Shown here: positions 24,632 through 32,621 of the stretch, piece by piece
Numbering within the stretch: position 1 is the first letter of the stretch
Layout: the number at the start of each line of letters is the position of its first letter
Source: DASPHG01 sp035629775
Lineage (GTDB): Bacteria > Actinomycetota > Thermoleophilia > Solirubrobacterales > Thermoleophilaceae
Direction of reading: 5' to 3'
Assembly (NCBI GenBank): GCA_035629775.1
Contig: DASPHG010000005.1
Coordinates: forward strand, 1 to 41,393
Length of the DNA stretch: 41,393 nucleotides
Program-made: the position numbers and the translations under genes
The notes under the pieces: model-generated
Seen by the model: only the letters and a program-made list of their open reading frames with translations
Told to the model about the DNA's origin: nothing
Database searches by the model: none

Positions 24632-24834
24632 CCGCCGAGCGCGTGCGCACGCTTCTCCTGCGCGGGGACAACCTGCTGAAGAGCGGGCGGCCGGAGCGGT
24701 TCGATCGAGCTCTGGCGGCCTTCGAGGAGGCTCGCGCGGCCGCGGCCGACGACGACGTCGCGCCGGAGGTGGCTGCACTCGTGGAGCGGCGGATCGCCAC
24801 GCTCCACGCGCTGCAGGCGGGTGAGGGCGCGTGA
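24628..24834 (+). CDS. Small helical protein (68 aa)
   Basis: Start GTG 24628 overlaps the TGA of the EVE-domain gene as GTGA, and its own TGA overlaps the start of the DUF2203 gene in the same way. The chain (VRTLLLRGDNLLKSG, RALAAFEEARAAAADD, EVAALVERRIATL) is an alpha-helical hairpin of TPR-like type. No specific function. The double 4-base overlap strongly supports that it is translated. Confidence 0.55.
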   Translation: MTAERVRTLLLRGDNLLKSGRPERFDRALAAFEEARAAAADDDVAPEVAALVERRIATLHALQAGEGA

Positions 24835-25208
24835 AGCACGCCCGCCATTACACGCTTGCCGAGGCGAACGGGGCGCTCGGCTGGGTCGAGGAGACGCTGG
24901 CAGCCCTTCGAAGGGCGCGGCAGGGGCTCTCCGACGACGAGGCCCGGGACGCGCTCGCCGAAGCGGGGCCCACGAACGGGGGCGGCCAGCCGGGCAGGGT
25001 GGTCTCGGGCGCCTTCCTCGAGCTTCGTGCCGCGCTCACCAGGCTCCAGGAGGCGGAGGTGGTCCTCCGCGACCTCGACCGCGGCCTGATCGACTTCCCC
25101 GCGATCCGCCACGGACGCGAGGTCTATCTCTGCTGGCTCGAGGGTGAGCCGGAGATCGGCTACTGGCACGACCTGGAGGCGGGCTTTGCCGGCCGCGAGC
25201 CCCTCTAG
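24831..25208 (+). CDS. DUF2203 family protein
   Basis: 125 residues. Family landmarks are HYTLAEANGALGWVEETLAALRRAR at the N-terminus and the C-terminal LRDLDRGLIDFPAIRHGREVYLCWLEGEPEIGYWHDLEAGFAGR. DUF2203 has no established biochemical function. It starts at GTG 24831 with GTGA overlap, in a tight run behind the EVE-domain gene. Likely cytoplasmic. The family call is from conserved motifs I recall. Confidence 0.8.
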   Translation: MKHARHYTLAEANGALGWVEETLAALRRARQGLSDDEARDALAEAGPTNGGGQPGRVVSGAFLELRAALTRLQEAEVVLRDLDRGLIDFPAIRHGREVYLCWLEGEPEIGYWHDLEAGFAGREPL

Positions 25209-25221
25209 CGACATCGGCGGC

Positions 25222-25800
25222 ATGTGGCGGGCGTGGAACGCCGAGCAGCGCGTGGCGGCGGTCGGCGCGACGCTCCTGATCGTCAGCGCGATCGGCCCGT
25301 TCTCGTGGGTCGAGGTGGCGATGGTGCTGGTCGGGGTCTCGGTATTGCTCCTACTCCGGCGGCGCGCACAGGGCCGCCCGTTCCATCTGCCGTTCGGCGA
25401 CGGCATCGTGATCGCCGCCGCGGGGGCGTGGGCGGCTCTGCTCATCCTGATCCGCCTGTTCGACCGGCCGCTCGGACAGGGCATGCTGGCGCTCGCCTGT
25501 GCGGCACTCTTGCTCGCGGCGGGGATCCGCGAGCGCGCCCGCCGTCCGATGGACGACCTTCCGCGCGAGCAGGACACCCTCTGGGAGGAGCGCCCTGCGC
25601 GCCGCCGCCGCCCGCCTCGCGAGCCACCGCTCTCGCCCTCGCCGGACGACCCCACGCGCGCGCTCCCGGCCGACGAGGAGGCGACCATGCGGCTGCCGGC
25701 GCAGAAGGAGCTGCCGGGCATGGACGACCCGAACCCGTACGAGGTGCCGCGCCCGAAGGACCCGCCCGCCCCGGACGACTTGCCCGCGGGGCGCGGGTAG
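25222..25800 (+). CDS. Membrane protein with long Pro/Arg-rich cytoplasmic tail
   Basis: 192 residues. About three hydrophobic stretches (AAVGATLLIVSAIG; WVEVAMVLVGVSVLLLL; and, after a polar FHLPFGDG loop, IVIAAAGAWAALLILIRLF with MLALACAALLLAAGI) form a short membrane core, followed by an ~80-residue tail rich in Pro, Arg, Asp and Glu. No known family. The tail may be intrinsically disordered and bind partners. ATG 25222 is 13 bases after the DUF2203 stop, so it probably belongs to that operon. Confidence 0.6.
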   Translation: MWRAWNAEQRVAAVGATLLIVSAIGPFSWVEVAMVLVGVSVLLLLRRRAQGRPFHLPFGDGIVIAAAGAWAALLILIRLFDRPLGQGMLALACAALLLAAGIRERARRPMDDLPREQDTLWEERPARRRRPPREPPLSPSPDDPTRALPADEEATMRLPAQKELPGMDDPNPYEVPRPKDPPAPDDLPAGRG

Positions 25801-25865
25801 CTGTAACGTCGACTCTGGGTGGTGCGACAGCACACGCAGGGAGGCAACCAATCGAAGGAGAGGCA

Positions 25866-26162
25866 ATGAAGACTTATGTGATCCTCCGCCGCGGCGGGTG
25901 GCAATCGGGCGAGGAGCTCGAGCAGGCGGCGGCCCGCTCGAAGGACGTCGGCGAGAACCAGATGTCCGACGACATCCGCTGGATCCGCAGCTACGTGATG
26001 GCCGAGGAGGCCGGCGGCCTGGGGACGGTCTGCATCTACCAGGCGAGCAGCCCCGAGGCGATCCGCGACCACGCGTCGCGCGCCGACCTGCCGGTCGACG
26101 AGATCGTCGAGGTCGCCGACACGGTCGTGGTCCGCGAGGACCCGGCGACCGCGGCGGCCTAG
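25866..26162 (+). CDS. DUF4242 family small protein (SCO4226-like)
   Basis: 98 residues. MKTYVILRRGGW begins a ferredoxin-like-fold dimeric barrel of the DUF4242 type: DIRWIRSYVMAEEAGGLGTVCIYQASSPEAIRDHASRADLPVDEI is the core. A Streptomyces relative (SCO4226) is a nickel-binding protein, but the metal-binding residues cannot be confirmed here. GAAGGAG precedes ATG 25866 by 5 bases. It ends one base before the convergent STAS gene. Confidence 0.75.
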   Translation: MKTYVILRRGGWQSGEELEQAAARSKDVGENQMSDDIRWIRSYVMAEEAGGLGTVCIYQASSPEAIRDHASRADLPVDEIVEVADTVVVREDPATAAA

Positions 26163-26163
26163 C

Positions 26164-26487
26164 TCAAGGTCGGGCGGCGTCCTCGAACGGGAGGACGTCG
26201 CCCAGCCCGACCAGCTCGAACACGCGGTCGACCTGCGTCCCCCCGCGGATGATCGTCAACTCGCGGCCCTCGCGCTTGGCACTCTCGTACGCGGTGACCA
26301 CGAACTGGATGCCCATGGAGTCGATGAACACGAGCTCTGAGAGATCGAGCACGATCTTCTTGGTGCCGTTCATGCCGGCGAGCGCCTCGTCGGCGAGCGG
26401 GCGGCCGGCCAGGTCGAACTCGCCCCTGAGCTTCAGGCTGCATGCGCCATCCGGCCCGTTGGCAAGGTGTGCGGAGAAGTCAGACAT
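26164..26487 (-). CDS. STAS domain protein, anti-sigma factor antagonist
   Basis: 107 residues, a single STAS fold: SLKLRGEFDLAGRPLADEAL, the central LVFIDSMGIQFVV with the potential phospho-serine (DSMG), and a C-terminal VDRVFELVGLGDVLPF. In the SpoIIAA/RsbV type the Ser is phosphorylated by an anti-sigma kinase, controlling sigma-factor release. No matching kinase gene is in the window, so a partner elsewhere is implied. Lies 93 bases downstream of the MFS gene on the same strand. Confidence 0.85.
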   Translation of the reverse strand: MSDFSAHLANGPDGACSLKLRGEFDLAGRPLADEALAGMNGTKKIVLDLSELVFIDSMGIQFVVTAYESAKREGRELTIIRGGTQVDRVFELVGLGDVLPFEDAARP

Positions 26488-26580
26488 CGAAGGGGTCCTT
26501 CCGTCGAACGCTTGGCTGGGCTCTGCGTCCGGTGGCGCCCGTTGAACGAGAGACGCCGTCCGAAGAATCCCTATCGGCTC

Positions 26581-27834
26581 CTACCGTAGCACCGCAACGG
26601 GGGAGCGGGAACGCATCGCCAGCCACCCCGCCGCGACCGCGACGAACTGCATCAGGGCGGCGATCAGGACCACCGAGCCGGAGTCCAGCGACTCGACGAG
26701 GATGCCCGCCGTGCCCGCCCCGAGGGCCACGGCGCCGATCTTGAATCCGACCGCGGTCGTCATCACCTGCCCGTGGAGATGGCGCGGCGTGTGCTGCTGG
26801 CGGACCGCGAAGGTGGCGGCGAGCGCCGGCCCGTCGGCCAGGCCGCCCAGCGCGATCAGCGCCACCGCGGCCGGGAGCGTGCCCGCCAACGGCCACGTGA
26901 GCATCACGAGGCCCAAGACGCCGATCGCCACCACCATGATCCGCTCGGGCGCATACCTGCGCTGGAGTCCCGTGAACGCGACCGCGCCCACCGCCGACCC
27001 GCCGGCGAAGGCCGCCCACAGATAACCGGCCGCGCCGCGCCCGGAGTCGAGGTGCTCGACGGCGAAGAACGGGAACGCGATCGTGAGCAGCCCGATGCCG
27101 CCGAGGCCGATGGCCCCGATCAGCGTCGCCCCCAGGAGCGGCGGCGTGTGCGCGAGGTGGCTCAGGCCGGCCCGCACGATCTGGCGGAGCGAGTCGAAGT
27201 CACTCCGCGGCGCGCGGTCGAGTCCGGGGATGCGCAGGATCAGCACGAGCGCGGCCAGCGTGAGCGCGATCTCGAGCACCACCGCCTCGGCCGGCCCGAA
27301 CACCGCCACCACCGTGCCGGCAATCGCCGGGCCCGCGATCAGGGCGGTGTTGAAGCTCGTGGCCTCGAGAGCGTTGGCCGGCGCGAGCAGGTCCTCCGGG
27401 ACGACCTGGGGGATCAGGCTGGTGAAGCCGCCGAAGGACAACGGGTAGGTCAGCCCGACCACGAGTCCGAGCGCCGGAATCGCGGCGTCGGGCATGGACC
27501 CCGGCAGGACCAAAAGCAGCGTCAGCCCGGAGGCGGCCAGCAGTTGGTCGCAGACCATCGCGAACCGGCGCCGGCCGGTCAGGTCGAGCCAGCCGCCGAG
27601 GAGCGGGGCTGTGATCAGGCTGGGGAAGGTGACGCAGGCGACCGTCGCGCCGGCGATGACCGCGCTGCCGGTGCGGTCCAGCACGTGCAGCACGACCGCC
27701 ACCGAGAACATCTCGTCCGCGACGCGGGCCGAGGTCGCGGCCGCGAAGAAGTTGACGTAGCCGCGCGTGCGGCGGAGCCGCCCGTACTCAATCTTCGAAG
27801 AACGCGTATCCGTATTCGCCACGCTTGAGGGCAA
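26581..27834 (-). CDS. MFS transporter
   Basis: 417 residues with about twelve hydrophobic segments and MFS traits, including LGGWLDLTGRRRFAMVCDQL (loop 2-3 motif A-like) and FPFFAVEHLDSGRGAAGYL. It may export a drug or siderophore-like metabolite; the substrate is unclear. Start TTG 27834 (or GTG 27822) overlaps the acyl-CoA dehydrogenase gene by about 35-47 bases, so the two are probably cotranscribed. There is no regulator beside it. Confidence 0.82.
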   Translation of the reverse strand: MPSSVANTDTRSSKIEYGRLRRTRGYVNFFAAATSARVADEMFSVAVVLHVLDRTGSAVIAGATVACVTFPSLITAPLLGGWLDLTGRRRFAMVCDQLLAASGLTLLLVLPGSMPDAAIPALGLVVGLTYPLSFGGFTSLIPQVVPEDLLAPANALEATSFNTALIAGPAIAGTVVAVFGPAEAVVLEIALTLAALVLILRIPGLDRAPRSDFDSLRQIVRAGLSHLAHTPPLLGATLIGAIGLGGIGLLTIAFPFFAVEHLDSGRGAAGYLWAAFAGGSAVGAVAFTGLQRRYAPERIMVVAIGVLGLVMLTWPLAGTLPAAVALIALGGLADGPALAATFAVRQQHTPRHLHGQVMTTAVGFKIGAVALGAGTAGILVESLDSGSVVLIAALMQFVAVAAGWLAMRSRSPVAVLR

Positions 27835-29551
27835 GTTTGGCGATCGCGATCATTCGGTCGTCGTCGTTCTTCTCGATCTGCCCGAAGTTCTGGCGGACGC
27901 GGCGTGCCGCGCGGGTGCAGAAGGTCTCGGCGATGTAGCGCTCCTGGCCCGACGGCTCGACGCCGTGCTCCTCGAGGATCGCGGACACCCGCGAGAGCAC
28001 CGCCACCTGGGCGTAGATGTCGGACACGGCATCCGCGAGGCGCTTCTGCTGGAACTGCCGCTCGATGACCTTCTTCCTGTGCTCGCGCAAGAGGCCCTCG
28101 GTCTGGCTGCGGAGCTCCTTCACCTGCTCGGAGAGGTCATCCGCCAGCGGCTTCAGCTCCTCGTGCGCCTTGGTGATCCGGTCGGGACGGACCTCGCGCT
28201 GGATCCGGTCGCCCACGTACTCGGCCAGCACGCCGAGGGAGCCGATCGGCGAGGACCAGTCGAGGTCGGCCAGCTCGCTCAGCTTCTCGCCCACCGGCTT
28301 CATCCCCGACAGCGCGATGAAGGCGCGCATCACGTCGTTCGCCCCCTCGAAGATCGGGAAGATCCGCGTGTCGCGCAGCACCTTCTCGTAGGGCTCGTCG
28401 CGCATGTAGCCCGCCCCGCCCTTCAGCTGGAGGGCGCGATTCGTGCCGTACCAGAGGAACTCGGTCGCGGACACCTTCACGATCGCCGACTCGAGCGAAT
28501 AGTCGGGCACGCCGGCGTCCACGAGCCCGGTCGTCATGTAGGCCATGGCCTCTAGCCCGAACAGGTACGAGACCATCCAGCCGATTTTGTCCTGGACGAG
28601 CTCGAACTCCGCCAGCGGCATCCCGAACTGGCGCCGCTCCTTGACGTGGTCGATGACCTTGTCCAGCAGGATCTTCGTGCCGCCGACGGAGCCGGTGCCG
28701 AGCGACATGCGGCCGTTGTTCAGCGTGTGCATCGCGATCTTGAAGCCGTCGCCGGGCTCGCCGAGCACGTTGTCGGGCGGAACCCGCACGCCGTTGAAGT
28801 GCAGGTGGCGCAGGTCGTTCGCGCGCAGGCCCATCGTGTCGTAGCGGTGGCCGACCTCGAAGCCCTCCATGTCGCTCTCGACGAGGACGGCGATGAACTC
28901 GTCGGTGTCCTCGATGCGGGCGAACGTGGACAGCACGCCCGCCTTCGAGCCGTTGCCGATATAGCGCTTCTCGCCGTTCAGGACCCAGGAGCCGTCCGAC
29001 TGGCGGGTGGCCGTCGTCTGGATCCCGTTCACGTCCGAGCCCGCGGTCGGCTCGGTCAGCGCGAATGCCGCGAGCCGGCGCCCGGCCGCGAGGTCGGGCA
29101 GGAAGCGCGCCTTCTGCTCGTCGGTGCCGTACAGGGCGATCGGCTTCATTCCGATCGACTGGTGGACGCCCATGATCACCGAGAGCGTCGGATCGACCTG
29201 CGCGAACACCTCGGATACGCGGCAGTAGCCCGTCTGCGAGAGGCCCTGGCCGCCGTACTCCTCGTCCACGTAGAGGCCGCACAGCCCCGCCTCGCCCAGC
29301 GCTGCGATGACGTCGTCGCCGATCCAGCGCTCCTCCTCGGCGCGGCGCGGGTCCATCAGCTCGTCGGCGATCGCGCGCAGCCTGCGGATCAGCTCGCGGA
29401 TCCGGTCCTGCTCCTCGTCGTCCGGCTTCGGGTACGGGAAGACGAGGTCCTCGTGGATCTCGCCGAGGAAGAGCGACTTGGCGAAGCTGGAGACGCCGTC
29501 GCCGGTCGCTGGTCGCTGGTCGCTGGTCGTGCCGGTTTCTGGCTGCGCCAT
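27788..29551 (-). CDS. Very-long-chain-type acyl-CoA dehydrogenase
   Basis: 587 residues, longer than ordinary acyl-CoA dehydrogenases. The core is AFALTEPTAGSDVNGIQTTAT, FGMPLAEFELVQDKIGWMVSYL and RIFPIFEGANDVMRAFIALSG (Glu in FEGANDV). The extra ~150-residue C-terminal helical region (QTEGLLREHRKKVIERQFQQKRLADAVSDIY) resembles VLCAD/ACAD9. It oxidises long acyl-CoA with ETF as acceptor. ATG 29551 is just before the citrate synthase stop region, so the two genes form one run. The N-terminal TSDQRPATGDGV is translated from a heptamer repeat and is probably not part of the fold. Confidence 0.88.
   Translation of the reverse strand: MAQPETGTTSDQRPATGDGVSSFAKSLFLGEIHEDLVFPYPKPDDEEQDRIRELIRRLRAIADELMDPRRAEEERWIGDDVIAALGEAGLCGLYVDEEYGGQGLSQTGYCRVSEVFAQVDPTLSVIMGVHQSIGMKPIALYGTDEQKARFLPDLAAGRRLAAFALTEPTAGSDVNGIQTTATRQSDGSWVLNGEKRYIGNGSKAGVLSTFARIEDTDEFIAVLVESDMEGFEVGHRYDTMGLRANDLRHLHFNGVRVPPDNVLGEPGDGFKIAMHTLNNGRMSLGTGSVGGTKILLDKVIDHVKERRQFGMPLAEFELVQDKIGWMVSYLFGLEAMAYMTTGLVDAGVPDYSLESAIVKVSATEFLWYGTNRALQLKGGAGYMRDEPYEKVLRDTRIFPIFEGANDVMRAFIALSGMKPVGEKLSELADLDWSSPIGSLGVLAEYVGDRIQREVRPDRITKAHEELKPLADDLSEQVKELRSQTEGLLREHRKKVIERQFQQKRLADAVSDIYAQVAVLSRVSAILEEHGVEPSGQERYIAETFCTRAARRVRQNFGQIEKNDDDRMIAIAKLALKRGEYGYAFFED
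29497..29531. repeat. Heptamer tandem repeat GGTCGCT (CGACCAG on minus)
   Basis: Exact GGTCGCT units at 29504-29510, 29511-29517 and 29518-29524, a degenerate GGTCGTG at the end and CGTCGCC at the front. The repeat is inside the coding start of the acyl-CoA dehydrogenase, giving TSDQRPATGD-type residues. A similar CGAGCAA array occurs at 4221-4252. Confidence 0.7.
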
Positions 29552-29552
29552 G

Positions 29553-30659
29553 TCAGCCTGCGCTGCCCGCGGCGACCCCGTCGGCCACGGCGTCGGGCTT
29601 GCGCGGGCCCGGCCCGGCGTAGTTCGCGGTGGGCCGGATCAGGCGGCCCTCGCGCTTCTGCTCGAGGATGTGCGCCGACCATCCGGCCACGCGCGCGCAC
29701 GAGAACATCGGCGTGAACAGCTCCGGCGGGACGCCCGCGTAGTCGAGCACCACGGCCGACCAGAACTCCACGTTCGTGGCCAGAACACGGTCGGGCTTGC
29801 GCGCCTTGAGCTCCGCGAGCGCGGCCTTCTCGAGCGCCTCGGCTACGTCGAGGCGCGGCGCGCCGATCTCGCGTGCGGTCCGGCGCAGAACACGGGCGCG
29901 CGGGTCCTCGGCGCGGTAGACGCGGTGGCCGAAGCCCATCAGGCGGTCGCCGCGGTCGAGCAGCTTCTTCACGTAGGCCTCGGCATCGCCTTCGCGCGCG
30001 ACGTCGTCGAGCATGTCGAGGACTCGCGAGGGAGCCCCGCCGTGCAGCGGCCCGGACAGCGCCCCGACGGCGGCAGACAGGCATGCGGCCGCGTCGGCGC
30101 CGGTCGAGGCGACGACGCGGGCGGTGAAGGTGGAGGCGTTCATCCCGTGCTCCGCCGCCGAGATCCAATAGGCGTCGATCGCCTGCACGTGCTTTGGATC
30201 GGCCTCGCCGCGCCAGCGGATCAGGAAGCGCTCGGGGATGGAGCGCGCCCGGTCGATCTCGGGCTGCGGGACCGGCGGCACGCCGGCGCCGCGCGCTGAC
30301 TGGGCGACGAAGGAGAGCGCCATGACCGACGCTTGGGCCAGGTCGTCGCGGGCCTGGTCGTCGGCGATGTCGAGCAGCTGACCCATGCCCCACTCCGGGG
30401 CCAGCATCGCGAGCGCGGACTGGAGGTCAACGCGCGAGTCGCCGGACCGGACGGAGAGCGGGTGCGGCTGCGCGGGCGGGAGGCCGGGCTCGTACTGCCC
30501 GTCCACGAGGAGGCCCCACACCTTCTCGAACGGAACGCTGCCGACGAGGTCCTCGATGTCGACGCCGCGATAGCGGAGGGCGCCGCCCTCGCGGTCCGGC
30601 TCGGCGATCTGAGTTTCGAAGGCCACTACGCCTTCGAGGCCGGACTTGACCTCGCTCAC
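29553..30659 (-). CDS. Citrate synthase
   Basis: 368 residues, the short type. Key motifs: GGALRYRGVDIEDL, AAEHGMNASTFTARVVASTGADAAACLSAAVGALSGPLHGGAPSRVLDML (catalytic His region), DRLMGFGHRVYRAEDPRARVL (second His region) and a C-terminal PMFSCARVAGWSAHILEQKREGRLIRP. It condenses acetyl-CoA with oxaloacetate to make citrate at the entry of the TCA cycle. Start GTG 30659 has GGAG about 6 bases upstream. Some bacterial relatives use propionyl-CoA (2-methylcitrate synthase), which cannot be excluded. Gene runs with the acyl-CoA dehydrogenase. Confidence 0.92.
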   Translation of the reverse strand: MSEVKSGLEGVVAFETQIAEPDREGGALRYRGVDIEDLVGSVPFEKVWGLLVDGQYEPGLPPAQPHPLSVRSGDSRVDLQSALAMLAPEWGMGQLLDIADDQARDDLAQASVMALSFVAQSARGAGVPPVPQPEIDRARSIPERFLIRWRGEADPKHVQAIDAYWISAAEHGMNASTFTARVVASTGADAAACLSAAVGALSGPLHGGAPSRVLDMLDDVAREGDAEAYVKKLLDRGDRLMGFGHRVYRAEDPRARVLRRTAREIGAPRLDVAEALEKAALAELKARKPDRVLATNVEFWSAVVLDYAGVPPELFTPMFSCARVAGWSAHILEQKREGRLIRPTANYAGPGPRKPDAVADGVAAGSAG

Positions 30660-30720
30660 CTGGCTCCTTTCGTGGGAGGCCCGGAGAATAGTCAAGGTAT
30701 GGTGCGCTCTTGGGGAGGGG

Positions 30721-31095
30721 ATGAACACGAGGCCTAGCGTCAGCGATCCGCTGTGGGACGCGGAGCAGGACAGGGCGCCGTTTCGTTGGCGCCCCGCTCG
30801 GCTGGGCCGCCAGGCCGAAAGCAAGGAGCGCGGCGCCTCGCTTTTCGAAGTTCCCTCCGGCGCGGCGACGTTGCCGCTCCGCCCGCACCGCGCCAACGAG
30901 GAGATGGTCGTCGTGCTGGTGGGGCGACCGACGCTGCGCACGACCGACGGCGAGCGGGAGCTCGCCGAGGGCGAGGTGGTCTCCTTCCCCACCGGCCGGC
31001 GGGGTTCGCACCGGCTCGAGAACCGCACCGACGGGCCGGTCCGCATCCTGGTGGTCAGCACGATGATCGGCCCCGACGCGGTCGAGCAGCCCTAG
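30721..31095 (+). CDS. Cupin-domain protein
   Basis: 124 residues. A cupin with LFEVPSGAATLPLRPHRANEEMVVVLVGRPTLR (first motif, with His and Glu at metal positions) and GEVVSFPTGRRGSHRLENRT (second motif, one His). It binds metal in a small beta-barrel; the substrate is unknown. ATG 30721 has a GGGGAGGGG ribosome site. It diverges from citrate synthase and ends six bases before the receiver-domain gene, so the two are probably cotranscribed. Confidence 0.82.
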   Translation: MNTRPSVSDPLWDAEQDRAPFRWRPARLGRQAESKERGASLFEVPSGAATLPLRPHRANEEMVVVLVGRPTLRTTDGERELAEGEVVSFPTGRRGSHRLENRTDGPVRILVVSTMIGPDAVEQP

Positions 31096-31100
31096 GCGAC

Positions 31101-31463
31101 ATGCGGGTCCTGGTCGTCGACAGGAGCTCCGGCTTCCGGGACCTCGTGCGGCGGGCGGTGACCGAGAGCGGCCACGGCGAGATCGTGGGCCACGTCGCAC
31201 GCGCCGAGGAGGCGACCTCGGCGGTCGCCGAGCACCGGCCCGACGTGGTGCTGATGGCGCGCTCGCTCCCCGACCACGACGGCGTCTGGGCGACACGGCA
31301 GATCAAGGTCCTGTTCCCACACGTGGATGTGGTGGCTCTGACCGCCGCCGGTGACGGCGCCGCCGGGGAGGCCTTCATGGCCGCCGGCGCCACCGCCCGG
31401 TTCGACAAGGAGGACCTCCCGGGCGTGCTCCGGTGGCTGGCTGAGGAGCGCCCTCCACCGTAA
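31101..31463 (+). CDS. Stand-alone pseudo-receiver (response regulator without phospho-Asp)
   Basis: 120 residues, a receiver domain with no output domain. It begins MRVLVVDRSSGF, and the usual phospho-acceptor Asp is replaced by Ala53 (DVVLMARSLPDHDG), while the switch Thr81 (VVALT) and Lys103 (FDK) remain. Only one of the two acidic metal ligands near the N-terminus is left (VVDR). Such domains cannot be phosphorylated in the usual way and may act as protein or ligand sensors. It follows the cupin by 5 bases and stops directly before the promoter of the next operon. Confidence 0.82.
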   Translation: MRVLVVDRSSGFRDLVRRAVTESGHGEIVGHVARAEEATSAVAEHRPDVVLMARSLPDHDGVWATRQIKVLFPHVDVVALTAAGDGAAGEAFMAAGATARFDKEDLPGVLRWLAEERPPP

Positions 31464-31464
31464 G

Positions 31465-31493
31465 TTGACCGTAGTCCGGTTGGCTGCTAACTT
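31465..31493 (+). promoter_or_regulatory. Sigma70-type promoter TTGACC-N17-TAACTT
   Basis: The -35 TTGACC (31465-31470) and -10 TAACTT (31488-31493) are separated by exactly 17 bases, next to the stop of the receiver gene and about 50 bases before the YceI start. Closest to a classical promoter in the window. Confidence 0.75.
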
Positions 31494-31505
31494 ATCTTCC
31501 GTAAG

Positions 31506-31519
31506 CGGACCACGGTCCG
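31506..31519. promoter_or_regulatory. Palindrome CGGACC-AC-GGTCCG in the YceI leader
   Basis: A perfect 6-2-6 inverted repeat about 13 bases after the -10 box, covering the region around +7 to +20. It is a good operator candidate, perhaps for the TetR protein encoded three genes downstream, but this is inference from position. Confidence 0.45.
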
Positions 31520-31543
31520 AAACCTCCTCCGAAGGAGCGGGAG

Positions 31544-32074
31544 ATGTCAGTAGCAACCGCAGTACCGACCGGCACGTGGACCGCCGACAAGGTCCACTCC
31601 TCTATCGGCTTCGAGGTCGAGCACATGGTCTCGACGTTCCGGGGCCGCTTCGAGGACTACGACGTGCGAATCGCCGACGGCAGGCTCGAGGGGGCCGTCC
31701 GCGTCGCGAGCGTGAGGGTGTACGACGAAAACCTCGAGGCGCACCTGCAGTCGCCCGACTTCTTCGACGCGGAGCTCCACCCCGAGCTGCGCTTCGAGTC
31801 GCGCGACCTGACGATCGACGACGAGGGCGGCGTGACGCTGGAGGGCGACCTGACGATCAAGGGCGTTACCAAGCCCGTCACCGGCCGTGGCCGCTACGTC
31901 CACGTCGAGGCCGACATGGGCGGCGGCGAGCGCATCGGCCTCGCCCTCGAGGCGACCGTGGACCGGCGCGAGTTCGCCCTGAACTGGAACGCGCCGCTTC
32001 CGAAGGGCGGGTTCGTCCTCGGCAACGACGTCACGCTCGTCGTGGCGCTCGAGCTGGTGCGGGCGGCGGAGTAA
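31544..32074 (+). CDS. YceI family protein
   Basis: 176 residues, the usual length. The pattern begins TWTADKVHSSIGFEVEHMVSTFRGRFEDYDVRI, includes HLQSPDFFDAELHPELRFES and GDLTIKGVTKPVTG, and ends with ANWN/KGGF-like strands (NWNAPLPKGGFVLGNDVTL). YceI proteins are lipocalin-like barrels that bind isoprenoid-type lipids. The strong SD is GGAG about 5 bases before ATG 31544. No signal peptide, so it is cytoplasmic here. First gene of the redox operon. Confidence 0.9.
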   Translation: MSVATAVPTGTWTADKVHSSIGFEVEHMVSTFRGRFEDYDVRIADGRLEGAVRVASVRVYDENLEAHLQSPDFFDAELHPELRFESRDLTIDDEGGVTLEGDLTIKGVTKPVTGRGRYVHVEADMGGGERIGLALEATVDRREFALNWNAPLPKGGFVLGNDVTLVVALELVRAAE

Positions 32075-32076
32075 CC

Positions 32077-32607
32077 GTGACCGTCCTCGGCATCAGCGGG
32101 AGCCTCCGCGCGGACTCCCACAACACCCGGCTCCTCCGGGCGGCGGCCGACAGGCTGCCGCCCGGCGCCGAGCTGCGCATCTTCGACGGGCTGCGCGACG
32201 TCCCGCCGTTCGACGAGGACGCCGAGGATGCCCCTCCCCCCGCCGTCGTGGCGCTGAAGAACGCGATTGCCGATGCGGACGCGGTCCTGATCGCCACCCC
32301 CGAGTACAACCACTCGATCCCGGGCGTGCTGAAGAACGCGCTCGACTGGGTGTCGCGGCCGATCGCCGCGAGCCCGATGCGCGGCAAGCCCGCGCTCGTG
32401 ATCGGCGCGAGCACCGGCATGTTCGGAGCGGTGTGGTCGCAGGCGGAGACGCGCAAGGTGCTGGGCGCCCTGGGCGCACGCGTGATCGACGAAGAGCTGC
32501 CGGTCGCGCGAGCGCCGGAGGGCCTCGATGATCCCGAGGTCCTGGGGCGGCTCGAGGGCCTGCTCGCACAGCTCACTTCGCATCCCGTGCTTGCGCGGGC
32601 TGCATAA
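32077..32607 (+). CDS. NADPH-dependent FMN reductase
   Basis: 176 residues, flavodoxin-like. The N-terminal GISGSLRADSHNTRLLRAA binds FMN phosphate; the mid segment TPEYNHSIPGVLKNALDWVSRP is the family hallmark. It transfers electrons from NADPH to FMN or quinones, and may also reduce chromate or azo compounds. GTG 32077 lies two bases after the YceI stop. Part of a five-gene operon with regulator and peroxiredoxin. Confidence 0.9.
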   Translation: MTVLGISGSLRADSHNTRLLRAAADRLPPGAELRIFDGLRDVPPFDEDAEDAPPPAVVALKNAIADADAVLIATPEYNHSIPGVLKNALDWVSRPIAASPMRGKPALVIGASTGMFGAVWSQAETRKVLGALGARVIDEELPVARAPEGLDDPEVLGRLEGLLAQLTSHPVLARAA

Positions 32608-32621
32608 TCGGGAGGGTCGGA

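Noticed and set aside
29497..29531. CRISPR-like or minisatellite array
   Set aside because: Units are 7 bases with no spacers, so it is a simple tandem repeat.
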